From a virus: 36,373 nucleotides of DNA. This document shows, one piece after another, positions 12,336 to 21,181 of this stretch (within the stretch, counting starts at the first letter, position 1; every line of letters begins with the position of its first letter). A program made the translations under genes and the position numbers. The notes under the pieces are model-generated. The model was not told the DNA's origin. It made no database searches and worked only from the letters and a program-made list of their open reading frames with translations. Where the stretch lies: the IMG/VR virus record IMGVR_UViG_3300037635_000208, positions 1 through 36,373 of that record; one strand, 5' to 3'.

Positions 12336-14447
12336 ATGGAAGAAGATTTTGAAGAAGAAATGATGATGGATGCTGAAGAGTCTTCAGGTATTGAGGATAT
12401 AAATGAAGGCGACTATCATGATCCTAAAGCTGGTAAAATAGTAAGCTATGTACAAGAAAGATTCTCTCGTGCAGAGACTGCTCGTGAAACAGAAGAAAAT
12501 CGTTGGATTCAAGCTTATCGCAATTACCGAGGTATTTATAGCCCTGAAGTTCAATTTACTTCTACAGAAAAATCTCGTATATTTGTTAAGGTAACTAAAA
12601 CTAAAGTATTAGCTGCCTATGGTCAGATTGTAGAAGTTTTATTTGGTGCTAACCGTTTTCCTATTAGTATTAACCCCACAGTATTGCCAGAAGGTGTAGA
12701 AGATTCAGTACACTTTGAGGCTAATCCAGATATGGAAAAGGCTCAACAACAACGAGTTATGCCTGAGTTAGAACCAGGAGAAACTCAACGTTCTCTTAAA
12801 CAACGTTTGGGAGCACTTAAAGATTACCTATCTCCAGTAGAAGATAAATTAAGAGAAGGCCCAGCAAAAACTCCAAGTCAAGTTGAGTTTCACCCTGCAA
12901 TGATTGCAGCTAAGAAAATGGAAAAGAAAATCCATGATCAACTAGAAGAATCAAATGCTCGTAAGCAATTACGTACTGCAGCGTTTGAGACTGCTTTATT
13001 TGGTACTGGAGTGATGAAGGGTCCATTTGCTGTAGATAAAGAATACCCTAGTTGGACTGAAGAGGGTGAATACACACCTACTTATAAAACTACCCCTCAA
13101 ACTTCTTCAGTTTCTATTTGGAATTTTTACCCTGATCCAGATGCTCAGAATATGGAAGAGGCTGAGTATGTAGTGGAACGACATAAGATGTCTCGCTCTC
13201 AATTACGTGCCCTAAGGAACAGACCTTTCTTTAGAGCTAACGCTATTGAGATGGCTGTTTCAATGGGAGAAAACTACACTAAGGAATGGTGGGAACAAGC
13301 TATGGAAGATGACGCTCAGGAATCTCGTTCCGAGCGTTTTGAAGTATTAGAGTTCTGGGGTTATGTAGATACTGATCTATTAAAAGAACAAGATATTGAC
13401 ATCCCTGATGAGATGAAAGACCTAACTCAATTAAGTGTAAACGTCTGGGTTTGTAATGGTCAAGTGTTACGTCTTGTAATGAACCCCTTTACTCCTTCAT
13501 ACTTACCATACTATGCTGTACCATATGAAGTAAACCCTTATAGCTTGTTTGGTGTAGGTATTGCTGAAAATATGGATGATACTCAAACATTAATGAATGG
13601 CTTTATGAGAATGGCTGTTGACAATGCTGCTTTATCTGGTAATATGTTGATTGAAGTTGATGAGACTAACCTGACCCCAGGTCAAGATCTTTCAGTGTAT
13701 CCAGGAAAAGTATTTAGACGTCAGGGCGGTGCTCCAGGTCAAGCTATTTTTGGTACTAAGTTTCCTAACGTATCTAATGAAAACATGCAGATGTTTGATA
13801 AAGCAAGAGTATTAGCAGATGAGTCAACTGGATTTCCATCTTTCGCACATGGTCAAACAGGGGTGTCTGGTGTTGGTCGTACTGCTTCTGGTATTAGTAT
13901 GCTTATGTCTGCTGCCAACGGCTCTATCCGTAACGTAGTTAAAAATGTAGATGATTACTTACTTGGACCATTAGGTAAAGCTTTCTTTCACTTTAATATG
14001 CAGTTTGATTATGATGCAGAAATTAAAGGTGACTTAGAAGTAAAAGCTCAGGGTACAGAAAGTTTAATGGCTAATGAAGTACGTAGCCAACGACTGATGC
14101 AATTCTTAGGGGTTGTACAAAACCCTGTCTTAGCACCATTTGCTAAAATGGATTATGTTATTCGTGAAATTGCTAAGTCTATGGATCTTGATCCTGATAA
14201 GGTTGTCAACTCTAAATCTGATGCTCTATTGCAAGCAGAGATTCTTAAACAATTTCAAGCAGAAAATCCACCGCCACCTCAACCCCAAGGTGCTCCTCAG
14301 CCCCAACAGCCTGGCCAGAGACCACCAGCAGGTGCACAGGCGCAGGATACTAGTGGAGCAGGGGGTGGCACTATAGGAACTGGTACAGCGCCTCAGCCAG
14401 GAGAGCAGGGTTTCTCAGGTAATACTGGCCAACAAACAGTGCAATGA
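12336..14447 (+). CDS. Portal protein
   Basis: 703 residues, in the size range of podovirus portals. It begins with an acidic leader (EEDFEEEMMMDAEES), then a helical region (FSRAETARETEENRWIQAYR) with the common 'W...Y..Y.G.Y' portal feature, and NFYPDPDAQNMEEAEYVVER, a typical wing-region phrase. GISMLMSAANGSIRNVVKNV in the C-terminal part resembles the crown/stem helix of dodecameric portals. The last ~60 residues are Pro/Gln/Gly-rich and probably disordered. It follows terL by 9 nt with GGAAG as ribosome binding site, as in most tailed phages. It forms the ring through which DNA enters and leaves. Confidence 0.9.
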   Translation: MEEDFEEEMMMDAEESSGIEDINEGDYHDPKAGKIVSYVQERFSRAETARETEENRWIQAYRNYRGIYSPEVQFTSTEKSRIFVKVTKTKVLAAYGQIVEVLFGANRFPISINPTVLPEGVEDSVHFEANPDMEKAQQQRVMPELEPGETQRSLKQRLGALKDYLSPVEDKLREGPAKTPSQVEFHPAMIAAKKMEKKIHDQLEESNARKQLRTAAFETALFGTGVMKGPFAVDKEYPSWTEEGEYTPTYKTTPQTSSVSIWNFYPDPDAQNMEEAEYVVERHKMSRSQLRALRNRPFFRANAIEMAVSMGENYTKEWWEQAMEDDAQESRSERFEVLEFWGYVDTDLLKEQDIDIPDEMKDLTQLSVNVWVCNGQVLRLVMNPFTPSYLPYYAVPYEVNPYSLFGVGIAENMDDTQTLMNGFMRMAVDNAALSGNMLIEVDETNLTPGQDLSVYPGKVFRRQGGAPGQAIFGTKFPNVSNENMQMFDKARVLADESTGFPSFAHGQTGVSGVGRTASGISMLMSAANGSIRNVVKNVDDYLLGPLGKAFFHFNMQFDYDAEIKGDLEVKAQGTESLMANEVRSQRLMQFLGVVQNPVLAPFAKMDYVIREIAKSMDLDPDKVVNSKSDALLQAEILKQFQAENPPPPQPQGAPQPQQPGQRPPAGAQAQDTSGAGGGTIGTGTAPQPGEQGFSGNTGQQTVQ

Positions 14448-14650
14448 AACTAGTCGTGAATAATACATTAAAACCTTTTGTAAATAACCCAGAGTTATAC
14501 AGTCCGTTTATCGAAGAGATTGCTGAACGGATCGCCTTTACCCACGTATCCTTGGAACAGTCTAGAGAGATTGATGAGATCTACAGACTACAAGGTGAGA
14601 TACGTGCACTAAGATCACTATTACGTTTGAGGGACAAAATTAATGGATAA
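14444..14650 (+). CDS. Small helical protein, 68 aa
   Basis: ATG 14444 overlaps the portal stop by 4 nt (ATGA), and its own stop overlaps the following ATG by 8 nt. The sequence reads MKLVVNNTLKPFVNNPELYS, FIEEIAERIAFTHVSLEQSR, then EIDEIYRLQGEIRALRSLLR, an apparent coiled coil. It may be a small assembly or virion protein; no family recognised. Confidence 0.7.
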   Translation: MKLVVNNTLKPFVNNPELYSPFIEEIAERIAFTHVSLEQSREIDEIYRLQGEIRALRSLLRLRDKING

Positions 14651-16829
14651 GAAACAAATGGAAATGGCCTTTATGCAGGAAGGTGGTTTAAAAGATGACG
14701 GTATGAATCAAGATCCAGTATCAGGTAATGAAGTACCTAATGGTTCTATGGCTAAAGAAGTACGGGATGATATCCCTGCTCAACTGTCTGAAGGTGAATA
14801 TGTTGTACCCGCTGATGTTGTTCGTTTCTATGGAGTAAAACATTTTGAAGACCTTCGTAATAAAGCTAAGGGTGGTTTAAATCAAATGGAAAAGGATGGC
14901 CGTATTGGTGGAGAACCTGTACCTGATGGTGGTCCTACCCAGCTTCCATTTAAAGATCAAGACTTACAAGTAAAACAACCACAACCAAAACAAGCTACAC
15001 CAGCTAAACCTCAAATGTCTGGTGCTTCTATGAATACTATTAAACCTCGTATAGGCATGTCTAAGGGTGGTTATATAGGTACTTCTATGGAAGCTATACG
15101 TATGCGTAACGGTGGCGAAGTGAGGGGCTTTGCTCCTGGTGGTTTAGCAATGTCAGGAGAAACCCCTAGAGGTGCTAGTGAAGCATTTTCTGGATCTCCT
15201 AACCTATTTAGGGGTTATGGAGGAGCAAGATCTGGTGGTGGACTTGAAGTTCGTACTTATGTAAATGCAACAGGTGCAATACTACTTATTCCATTTTTAG
15301 GTGGACGTCCACTTGTAACAATCCCTGAAGGATTTTTCCTACAAGGTAGTCCTGAAGCAACAGAAGCAGCTCAGGGAGAGCAGCAAGTAACTCAAGATGC
15401 TGATGGTACCGTAGATGATGGTGACGACGATGGTCCAGATACACCTGAAGTTACTGTACAAAAAGTTACTGCCCCAGAAGATTTAGATCAAAGTGATAGT
15501 TTCTTTGGAGTAAACCAAGACTTCTTTGGTATGACTCCCGAAGAGCTTGGTAATTATGGTGAAGACTTTGGTGAAACTTCAGAGATGCTTAGGTATGGTG
15601 GTATTGCTGCCTTAGCTGTACCTGCACTTGCACCAGTAGCAATGATTGCTGGAGCAGCAAGTCAAGTAACTAGAGCTAACGATGTTGCTAACTTACGTGC
15701 TGCTGCACAGATTGCAGAAATGCGTGGCTATACGGACCAAGCTAAGACTTTAAATTCTCGTGCAAACCAAATGGTTAAAAACGGTGGATTTCTTTTAAAA
15801 GCTATGGATAAAGTTGGTGGAATAAACGGTGATAACATTGCTGATAAAGTTATGACTTCTTATACTACTATTTTTGATTATGGTAAAGAAGGAGATCCTG
15901 AAGGTTTAACTAGAGACATGTTTGCAACAACTAACGATTTTGTAAATGTATTGAAAACCAATGCTAGTAAAGGTTACAAGTGGGTAGATGAAGGTGTAGA
16001 TCCACTTACAGATGATGTTAAAGGTTATTATGCAATAGACGAAGATGCTGAAGAGGTAGAGATACCTACAGCAGATGGTGGCACTGTTAGCGTATCTGTA
16101 GCTTCCCTACCTACTACTGATGATAAAGATCCAAAAGGTGTTACTTTTGCAGGCACCACTGACAGTGGAGTTAATGTCTTTGAAGTTACTGCGGGTAGCA
16201 ACATAGTTAGACCTAAAGCTAGACCTACAGATATTGGTTCTGATAGCACTACTACTACCACTACTACAACAGCTGGCAACAAAGATACTAACATTGCATC
16301 CTCAGGACGTAGCGAGTCTGATATTCAAAAAGATATTAATGATGCTTTGTCAGCTTCAGGTGGTGAATGGACCTCTGAATTAAATGACCTTGTATCTGAA
16401 CGTGATAGTGCTCGTGCAGGCGAAGGTACTACTACTACTACTGTTACATCTGGTAATGACGATAAAGGTAACGATACTGGTGCTGCAACTAGCGGCGGTT
16501 GTTGTTTTATTATGCTAGAAGCCCGTTATGGTAATGGTACTATGGATAAAGTAGTACGTAAGTATCGTGATGAATATATGACAGATCGTAATCGTCGTGG
16601 ATACTATCGGACAGCTGAAGTGTTAGTACCACTAATGCGTAAGTCAAAAACATTTAAATGGATTATTACAAAAACTTTTGCTGATCCTCTCGTGTCTTAT
16701 GGTAAATATTACTATGGACAAAATAAACTTGGTGTGGTATTCTCTCCCGTGAAAAACTTTTGGATGAAGGTTTTTGACACAGTGGGTGGAGACACCAAGT
16801 TTATTCGGGAGAATGGAGAAGTTGTCTAA
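14643..16829 (+). CDS. Marine-phage structural protein with CFI-like C-terminal domain
   Basis: 728 residues. The N-terminus has a block I know from many marine phages: VRDDIPAQLSEGEYVVPADV, VRFYGVKHFEDLRNKAKGGL, then EKDGRIGG. The middle is Gly/Asp/Thr-rich with hydrophobic stretches (about residues 315-345, GIAALAVPALAPVAMIAGAA), poly-Thr runs near 537-545 and 597-602. The last ~110 residues form a compact Cys/Tyr/Arg-rich domain: GGCCFIMLEARYGNGTMDKV, VRKYRDEYMTDRNRRGYYRT. It resembles 'CFI-box' C-terminal domains. Location between portal and scaffold suggests a virion or ejection protein. The end overlaps a methyltransferase gene. Confidence 0.75.
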   Translation: MDKKQMEMAFMQEGGLKDDGMNQDPVSGNEVPNGSMAKEVRDDIPAQLSEGEYVVPADVVRFYGVKHFEDLRNKAKGGLNQMEKDGRIGGEPVPDGGPTQLPFKDQDLQVKQPQPKQATPAKPQMSGASMNTIKPRIGMSKGGYIGTSMEAIRMRNGGEVRGFAPGGLAMSGETPRGASEAFSGSPNLFRGYGGARSGGGLEVRTYVNATGAILLIPFLGGRPLVTIPEGFFLQGSPEATEAAQGEQQVTQDADGTVDDGDDDGPDTPEVTVQKVTAPEDLDQSDSFFGVNQDFFGMTPEELGNYGEDFGETSEMLRYGGIAALAVPALAPVAMIAGAASQVTRANDVANLRAAAQIAEMRGYTDQAKTLNSRANQMVKNGGFLLKAMDKVGGINGDNIADKVMTSYTTIFDYGKEGDPEGLTRDMFATTNDFVNVLKTNASKGYKWVDEGVDPLTDDVKGYYAIDEDAEEVEIPTADGGTVSVSVASLPTTDDKDPKGVTFAGTTDSGVNVFEVTAGSNIVRPKARPTDIGSDSTTTTTTTTAGNKDTNIASSGRSESDIQKDINDALSASGGEWTSELNDLVSERDSARAGEGTTTTTVTSGNDDKGNDTGAATSGGCCFIMLEARYGNGTMDKVVRKYRDEYMTDRNRRGYYRTAEVLVPLMRKSKTFKWIITKTFADPLVSYGKYYYGQNKLGVVFSPVKNFWMKVFDTVGGDTKFIRENGEVV

Positions 16830-17508
16830 AGAACCCTATGACAACCCTAATCTAGTAGAGGTATACGAAGAAAGATACATCCATCACCTAAACCAAAAAA
16901 CTGATGTTAATTTTGAAATAGCAGTTATAGAAAAGGTGATGGATTATTACAACCACGAATCTTGGTGTGATGTTGCCTGTGGTACTGGTTATCATTTGCG
17001 AAAAGCTTCTGGTAGCTTTAAAAGGTTAGGTGTTGATAAATCTAAGTTGATGATGGATCAACATAAAGAAGATACAGAGTATGACGTAGATTATTCTGTT
17101 GCAAACATACTGAGTTGGAGAACCAAAAAGAAGTTTGACTTAGTAACAAACTTTTGGTTCGGTTATTCACATCAACCATCTTTAGAAAAGGTACTGGATT
17201 TTTTTCAAAAAATGATAGGCCTTACTGCAAAGCATGGATCTATAATACTGTCTTACCACAATAACTGGAAGTTGTTTGATAAGATACCCATGAGTACCCC
17301 AGAGCCTATGGGTGGTCAATTTAGTTTTGATGCATTGCAATGGTCTTATGTAGAACCAAGTACAGGTGATAAATATCATTGTATATCTCCTCACAAAAAC
17401 CTTATTATAGGGCTTTTTGGATCACAGTTTAAACATTATAAGGTAGTAGACTATCCTACGTTTGCTGGAAAAGAATTGTTAGTATTAGAAGGTAAACTAT
17501 GGAACTAG
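16813..17508 (+). CDS. Class I SAM-dependent methyltransferase
   Basis: 231 residues from ATG 16813, with CGGGAG upstream; a TTG at 16774 in frame is less likely. Motif I is WCDVACGTGYHLRKA (about residues 51-65), the Gly-rich SAM-binding loop after a beta strand; motif II acidic residue lies in RLGVDKSKLM, and KKFDLVTNFWFGYSHQ has the position of motif IV. There is no DNA-methylase DPPY-like motif, so it is unlikely to be a standard DNA adenine or cytosine methylase; a protein, small-molecule or lipid target is open. It overlaps its neighbours on both sides, in the middle of virion genes. Confidence 0.85.
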   Translation: MEKLSKEPYDNPNLVEVYEERYIHHLNQKTDVNFEIAVIEKVMDYYNHESWCDVACGTGYHLRKASGSFKRLGVDKSKLMMDQHKEDTEYDVDYSVANILSWRTKKKFDLVTNFWFGYSHQPSLEKVLDFFQKMIGLTAKHGSIILSYHNNWKLFDKIPMSTPEPMGGQFSFDALQWSYVEPSTGDKYHCISPHKNLIIGLFGSQFKHYKVVDYPTFAGKELLVLEGKLWN

Positions 17509-17702
17509 ACGAATATAAAAATACTATAGCAAAACGTCATGGTGATCTTTCTGAAGAAGAAAAAGAAACTGTAAGGCGTATGATAGGTACACCAGTAGGA
17601 AATGTTCTAACAAAACTTGTTGGACCAGAATTAGGTAAAGCAATTACAGTAGGACAACCAACAACAACTAGTCCAAAACGTAGTGGTTTAGGATCAAGAT
17701 AA
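17499..17702 (+). CDS. Small conserved phage protein, 67 aa
   Basis: The ATG overlaps the methyltransferase stop by 10 nt. The protein MELDEYKNTIAKRHGDLSEE-x-KETVRRMIGTPVGNVLTKLV, then GPELGKAITV, ends in a Thr/Ser-rich basic tail. 'GTP-G-VL-KL-GPEL' is a phrase I recall from marine phage small proteins of unknown role. It is followed by a 48-nt gap with a hairpin. Confidence 0.75.
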   Translation: MELDEYKNTIAKRHGDLSEEEKETVRRMIGTPVGNVLTKLVGPELGKAITVGQPTTTSPKRSGLGSR

Positions 17703-17708
17703 TAATAA

Positions 17709-17730
17709 GGCTACCCAGCTACGGCTGGCC
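17709..17730 (+). promoter_or_regulatory. Hairpin with TACG tetraloop before the scaffold gene
   Basis: CCAGC (17715-17719) - TACG - GCTGG (17724-17728), with GG/CC flanks at 17709-17710 and 17729-17730. C(UACG)G is one of the very stable UNCG tetraloops. No T-run follows, so it is more likely an mRNA stabiliser or processing boundary than a terminator. The scaffold gene has a good AAGGAGAAATGAT ribosome site just after it. Confidence 0.5.
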
Positions 17731-17750
17731 CCAACATAAGGAGAAATGAT

Positions 17751-18644
17751 ATGCCTGAACTAGAAACAGTAGAAAAACCAAAAGTTGCAGGGTTTGTAGA
17801 ACGAGGCTCTAACTACGAACGTAGACGCCAGCGAATGGATCAAGAAGAAGAGGAGATTCAAAAGCTTGAAGCTGCCCAAAAAGGTAATACAGAAGAACAA
17901 CCAAAAGAAGAAGCTTCCCAAGAAAAAGAGGCCGATACAGAAGCTAAAGAAGAAACGTTATCTGCAGAAGAAAAATCTTTTAAAAAACGATATGGTGATT
18001 TAAGACGTCATATGTCTGATAAAGAAAAAGAGTGGCAGGAAAAACTAGACTCTTTAGAACAACGACTTACTAAGTCTAATGTGGTACCACCTAAATCAGA
18101 TGAAGATATAGAAGCTTGGTCTAGAAAACATCCTGATGTAGCTGGCATAGTAGAAACCATTGCAGCTAAAAAAGCTAAAGAAATGTTTTCTAATGCTGAA
18201 CAACGTCTGCAAAAGATGGATGAACAAGCAGAAGAAATGGCTCGTAATAAAGCAGAGGATTCTATACGTGAAGCACACTCTGACTTTGATAAATTACGAG
18301 ACTCAGATGACTTCCATGATTGGGCAGATAGGCAACCTAAGTGGGTTAAAGATGCTCTTTATGAAAACATGGATGACCCTGAATCAGTTATTCGTGTTAT
18401 TGATTTATATAAAATAGATAATAACATGACTAAGAGTGACTATGCAGCAAAACGTAAAGCTGCAGCGTCCAATGTAGGTAAAGGCTCTAAGACACAGATT
18501 GATGCAAATGACTCAGCTAATACTATTCGAGAGTCAGATGTTGCAAAGATGTCAACAAAAGAGTTTGAAAAGAACGAGGAAGCTATAACTAAAGCAATGC
18601 GTTCTGGTAAGTTTATCTACGATATTTCGGGTTCAGCCCGATAA
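17751..18644 (+). CDS. Capsid scaffolding protein (probable)
   Basis: 297 residues, highly charged and nearly all helical. Long Glu/Lys-rich coiled-coil segments (YERRRQRMDQEEEEIQKLEA, KEKEWQEKLDSLEQRLTKSN) and a C-terminus rich in Lys (residues ~235-297) are typical of podovirus scaffolds, which act inside the prohead and bind the coat protein. It lies directly before the coat gene, the usual place. ATG 17751 follows AAGGAG. Confidence 0.85.
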   Translation: MPELETVEKPKVAGFVERGSNYERRRQRMDQEEEEIQKLEAAQKGNTEEQPKEEASQEKEADTEAKEETLSAEEKSFKKRYGDLRRHMSDKEKEWQEKLDSLEQRLTKSNVVPPKSDEDIEAWSRKHPDVAGIVETIAAKKAKEMFSNAEQRLQKMDEQAEEMARNKAEDSIREAHSDFDKLRDSDDFHDWADRQPKWVKDALYENMDDPESVIRVIDLYKIDNNMTKSDYAAKRKAAASNVGKGSKTQIDANDSANTIRESDVAKMSTKEFEKNEEAITKAMRSGKFIYDISGSAR

Positions 18645-18650
18645 TAAGTG

Positions 18651-18678
18651 TTGACAAACACTATTTATATCATATAAC
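18651..18678 (+). promoter_or_regulatory. Promoter of the coat protein gene
   Basis: TTGACA (18651-18656), a 16-base spacer and TATAAC (18673-18678). It starts 6 bases after the scaffold stop and would drive the coat and following gene independently, which fits their need for high expression. The -10 box has the same TATAAC as the promoters at 5464 and 9368. Confidence 0.75.
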
Positions 18679-18888
18679 TAGGGACATAACATTAGAGCCT
18701 CCGTTAGGACTACCTCTAAGTATACCCTATTTCCAAAAGTCTAAACTGCAAAGAACGACCTGTTTAAGTATAGGCCCGTATATCTAATGGTTGGCCGACT
18801 GTTAGTCTTTACGCACCCTAGAAAACTGACAGCCTCTTACGAGTGTTTAGCTTTGTGATTCGAAGCCAAATATTAGGAGGATTTTATC
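18679..18888 (+). other. Long non-coding leader of the coat mRNA
   Basis: About 200 nt lie between the promoter and the coat ATG, with no frame of any length. It contains a 7-bp inverted repeat with one G-U pair (CTGTTAG 18799-18805 / CTGACAG 18826-18832). The strong ribosome binding site TTAGGAGGATTTTATC is at the end. No tRNA fold was found. Such leaders may stabilise the mRNA or control translation. Confidence 0.5.
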
Positions 18889-19962
18889 ATGGCTTTTACA
18901 ACAGCGGGAGGATACGGTAACTTACCTAACGGTAATTTTAGTTCCGTAATTTACTCCAAAAAAGTACAGCTTGCTTTCCGTAAAGCAACTGTATGCGGTG
19001 ACATCACCAACTCAGATTATTTTGGCGAGATTGCCGCACAAGGCGATACCGTTAAGATTATCAAAGAACCTGAGATTTCCGTAAGCAGCTATGCTCGTGG
19101 TACTAACATCTCAGCCCAGGATCTTGACGATGAAGATTTTTCTCTGGTCGTAGATAAAGCGAACTATTTTGCTTTTAAAATCGACGACATCGAGGAGGCT
19201 CATAGTCACGTCAATTTCATGGATATGGCAACCAACCGTGCAGCTTACCGTTTGGCTGACCAGCATGACCAAGAAGTTCTTGGCTACCTTGCTGGCTACA
19301 AACAGTCAGCTTTGCATAGTGCAGCCGATGCCGTAAACGATCAAGTAAACGGTACAAAAGCAGTAACTACTGCTGGTTCAGATGAATTGCTTTCAAGCAT
19401 GAAACTGAAAAAAGGTGACTTTGGTAACATCACAACAGCTTCTGCAGGTGATCATTCGATTCCAGTAGCAGCACGTTTGCCAGGTGCCACAGCTCTGCCA
19501 ACAGCATACGCTTCACCAGCAATGGTTGTAGCTCGTATGGCTCGTTTGCTTGATCAACAGCAGGTTGATAAGCAAGGTCGTTGGCTGGTGGTTGATCCAG
19601 TATTTATGGAAGTACTTCGTGACGAGGATTCACGCCTCTTCAATGCAGACTTCGGTGAAGCTGGTGGACTACGCAATGGATTGGTCTTGAATAACTTCCA
19701 CGGTTTCCGTGTATACACTTCAAGCAACTTACCTTCAGTTGGTACAGGTTCAGCTACTACAGGTAGTGCAAACCAAAACACTAACTATGGTGCCCTTGTT
19801 GCTGGTCATGATTCTGCTGTCGCAACTGCGGAGCAAATCAACAAAACCGAAACTTATCGTGATCCTGACAGCTTCGCTGACATCGTTCGTGGTATGCATC
19901 TTTACGGTCGCAAGATCCTTCGTCCAGAAGCTCTTGTTACTGCAAAGTATAACTTGGCGTAA
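18889..19962 (+). CDS. Major capsid protein (HK97-fold)
   Basis: 357 residues. The N-terminal part FSSVIYSKKVQLAFRKATVC, GDITNSDYFGEIAAQGDTVK, IIKEPEISVSSYARGTNIS and DKANYFAFKIDDIEEAHSHV is the typical start of P22/VpV262-like coat proteins (N-arm, then P-domain). GRWLVVDPVFMEVLRDEDSR and FHGFRVYTSSNLPSVGTGSA are in the A-domain region, and 'LRPEALVTAKYNLA' is the end. Scaffold upstream, own promoter, strong ribosome site and GC-richer codons than its neighbours (many C-ending) all fit the most abundant virion protein. Confidence 0.93.
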   Translation: MAFTTAGGYGNLPNGNFSSVIYSKKVQLAFRKATVCGDITNSDYFGEIAAQGDTVKIIKEPEISVSSYARGTNISAQDLDDEDFSLVVDKANYFAFKIDDIEEAHSHVNFMDMATNRAAYRLADQHDQEVLGYLAGYKQSALHSAADAVNDQVNGTKAVTTAGSDELLSSMKLKKGDFGNITTASAGDHSIPVAARLPGATALPTAYASPAMVVARMARLLDQQQVDKQGRWLVVDPVFMEVLRDEDSRLFNADFGEAGGLRNGLVLNNFHGFRVYTSSNLPSVGTGSATTGSANQNTNYGALVAGHDSAVATAEQINKTETYRDPDSFADIVRGMHLYGRKILRPEALVTAKYNLA

Positions 19963-19976
19963 AGGGGAAATAAACA

Positions 19977-20390
19977 ATGGCTTTACAATCTCCAGTTCGT
20001 ATTGAGACTGCCGTGATTGCTCACGGTGATCTTACAACTAGCTCAACTCACGAAATCGGTGTAGTTCCAAACAATTGTGTGGTTCTTGCCGCTGGCGCTG
20101 AGTGTACTGCTGCAGCTACTATTGGTGGCGCTAATGCAGTAAGTTTTGGTGTAACAGGTGGTGACGTTGACATGCTTGGTACTGCTGATATTAATGGTGC
20201 TAAAACTTTAGCTGCCACTACTACCACAGTAAACGGCATTACAAATGTCACAACTGCTGACACGACCATTACTGCATTGCTTGCAGGTTCAAATGCTCCA
20301 TCAGCAGGTTCTTTCCAGTTTTTTGTAGTATATGCCCCAATGGGCGCTACTAAAGCTGCTGCGGAAGTAGACCGTGATACGCTTGCATAA
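19977..20390 (+). CDS. Probable capsid decoration / head protein
   Basis: 137 residues of Ala/Thr/Gly-rich beta sequence (VVPNNCVVLAAGAECTAAAT, GVTGGDVDMLGTADINGAK, TNVTTADTTITALLAGSNAP). It lies 14 nt after the coat gene, with AAAGGGGAAATAAACA as ribosome binding site, and is followed by a terminator-like hairpin, so it shares the coat mRNA. Size, composition and location suit a head decoration protein or a trimeric head fibre. No specific family is claimed. Confidence 0.7.
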   Translation: MALQSPVRIETAVIAHGDLTTSSTHEIGVVPNNCVVLAAGAECTAAATIGGANAVSFGVTGGDVDMLGTADINGAKTLAATTTTVNGITNVTTADTTITALLAGSNAPSAGSFQFFVVYAPMGATKAAAEVDRDTLA

Positions 20391-20403
20391 GTGAACTAAC
20401 CTT

Positions 20404-20429
20404 AGGGGCTGCTTTCGAGTGGCCCCTTT
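20404..20429 (+). terminator. Terminator-like hairpin after the capsid genes
   Basis: AGGGGC (20404-20409) pairs with GCCCCT (20422-20427), extended inward by two G-U pairs and CU/AG to a TTCG tetraloop, making a 10-bp stem. It is followed by only TTTA, a short T-run, so termination may be partial. It closes the coat transcription unit started at 18651. Confidence 0.75.
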
Positions 20430-20450
20430 AGGCTATCTAAAGGAAACAAA

Positions 20451-21179
20451 ATGGCATATGATTTTCTAGGTCTGGTAAATGATGTAAACAGACGTTTAAA
20501 TGAGGTTGAACTAACCAGTTCTAACTTCTCATCTGCCACAGGTTTTTACTCTCAAATTAAAGATTCAGTTAATTCTTCTATTAGGTATATAAATCAAAGC
20601 GAATTTAAGTGGCCTTTTAACCACAATACTCAAGAAGATACATTAACTCCTGGAACAGTTCGTTATGCCTTTCAAGCTAATGCCAAGTCCGTAGACATGG
20701 ATAGCTTTAGAATTAAAAGAGATGATACTCTTGGTAACGAAACTGAAAAATTAAAAATTATCTCTTATGAAGAGTACTTAGAAAAGTACAGTGACTATGA
20801 GTATAATACCTCTAATACAGGTATACGTACCATCCCAAGCTCTGTATTTCGTGCACCTAATCAGTATTACGGTGTTCTATCTCCCCCAGATAAAGCTTAT
20901 ACTTTAGTATATGAATACTATGCCCTACCTACAGACTTAAGTGCTAATGGAGATTCTCCTTCTATACCAGTACAGTTTAGGCATATCATTGTAGATGGTG
21001 CTATGTATTATGCTTACTTGTTTAGAGGTAATACTCAGGATGCTACCTTAATGCAATCTAAATTAGATGATGGTATTAAAAATATGCGTAATATCTATAT
21101 CAACAGATATGACTATTTACGTTCAACAGTAATTGAAAGAAGCAATAGTCTTACTTCTACATTCAGCCGAGTATCTTAA
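20451..21179 (+). CDS. Head-tail connector / tail adaptor (podovirus type)
   Basis: 242 residues. The N-terminus FLGLVNDVNRRLNEVELTSS followed by SSIRYINQSEFKWPFNH is helical; the middle is beta-rich (RIKRDDTLGNETEKLKIISY); and the C-terminal helices contain PVQFRHIIVDGAMYYAYLFR and KNMRNIYINRYDYL. Size and layout fit the adaptor that binds below the portal (T7 gp11/P22 gp4-like role). It begins the tail module with AAAGGAAACAAA before the ATG. Confidence 0.7.
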   Translation: MAYDFLGLVNDVNRRLNEVELTSSNFSSATGFYSQIKDSVNSSIRYINQSEFKWPFNHNTQEDTLTPGTVRYAFQANAKSVDMDSFRIKRDDTLGNETEKLKIISYEEYLEKYSDYEYNTSNTGIRTIPSSVFRAPNQYYGVLSPPDKAYTLVYEYYALPTDLSANGDSPSIPVQFRHIIVDGAMYYAYLFRGNTQDATLMQSKLDDGIKNMRNIYINRYDYLRSTVIERSNSLTSTFSRVS

Positions 21180-21181
21180 TT

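Noticed and set aside
16028-16294. Minus-strand frame of 88 codons within the 728-aa gene
   Set aside because: It is a shadow of the Thr-rich stretch, seen as a poly-Val product, with no start signal.
18679-18888. tRNA in the coat leader (a TTCGAA-containing segment near 18859)
   Set aside because: No 7-bp acceptor stem, anticodon arm or correct spacing could be built around it.
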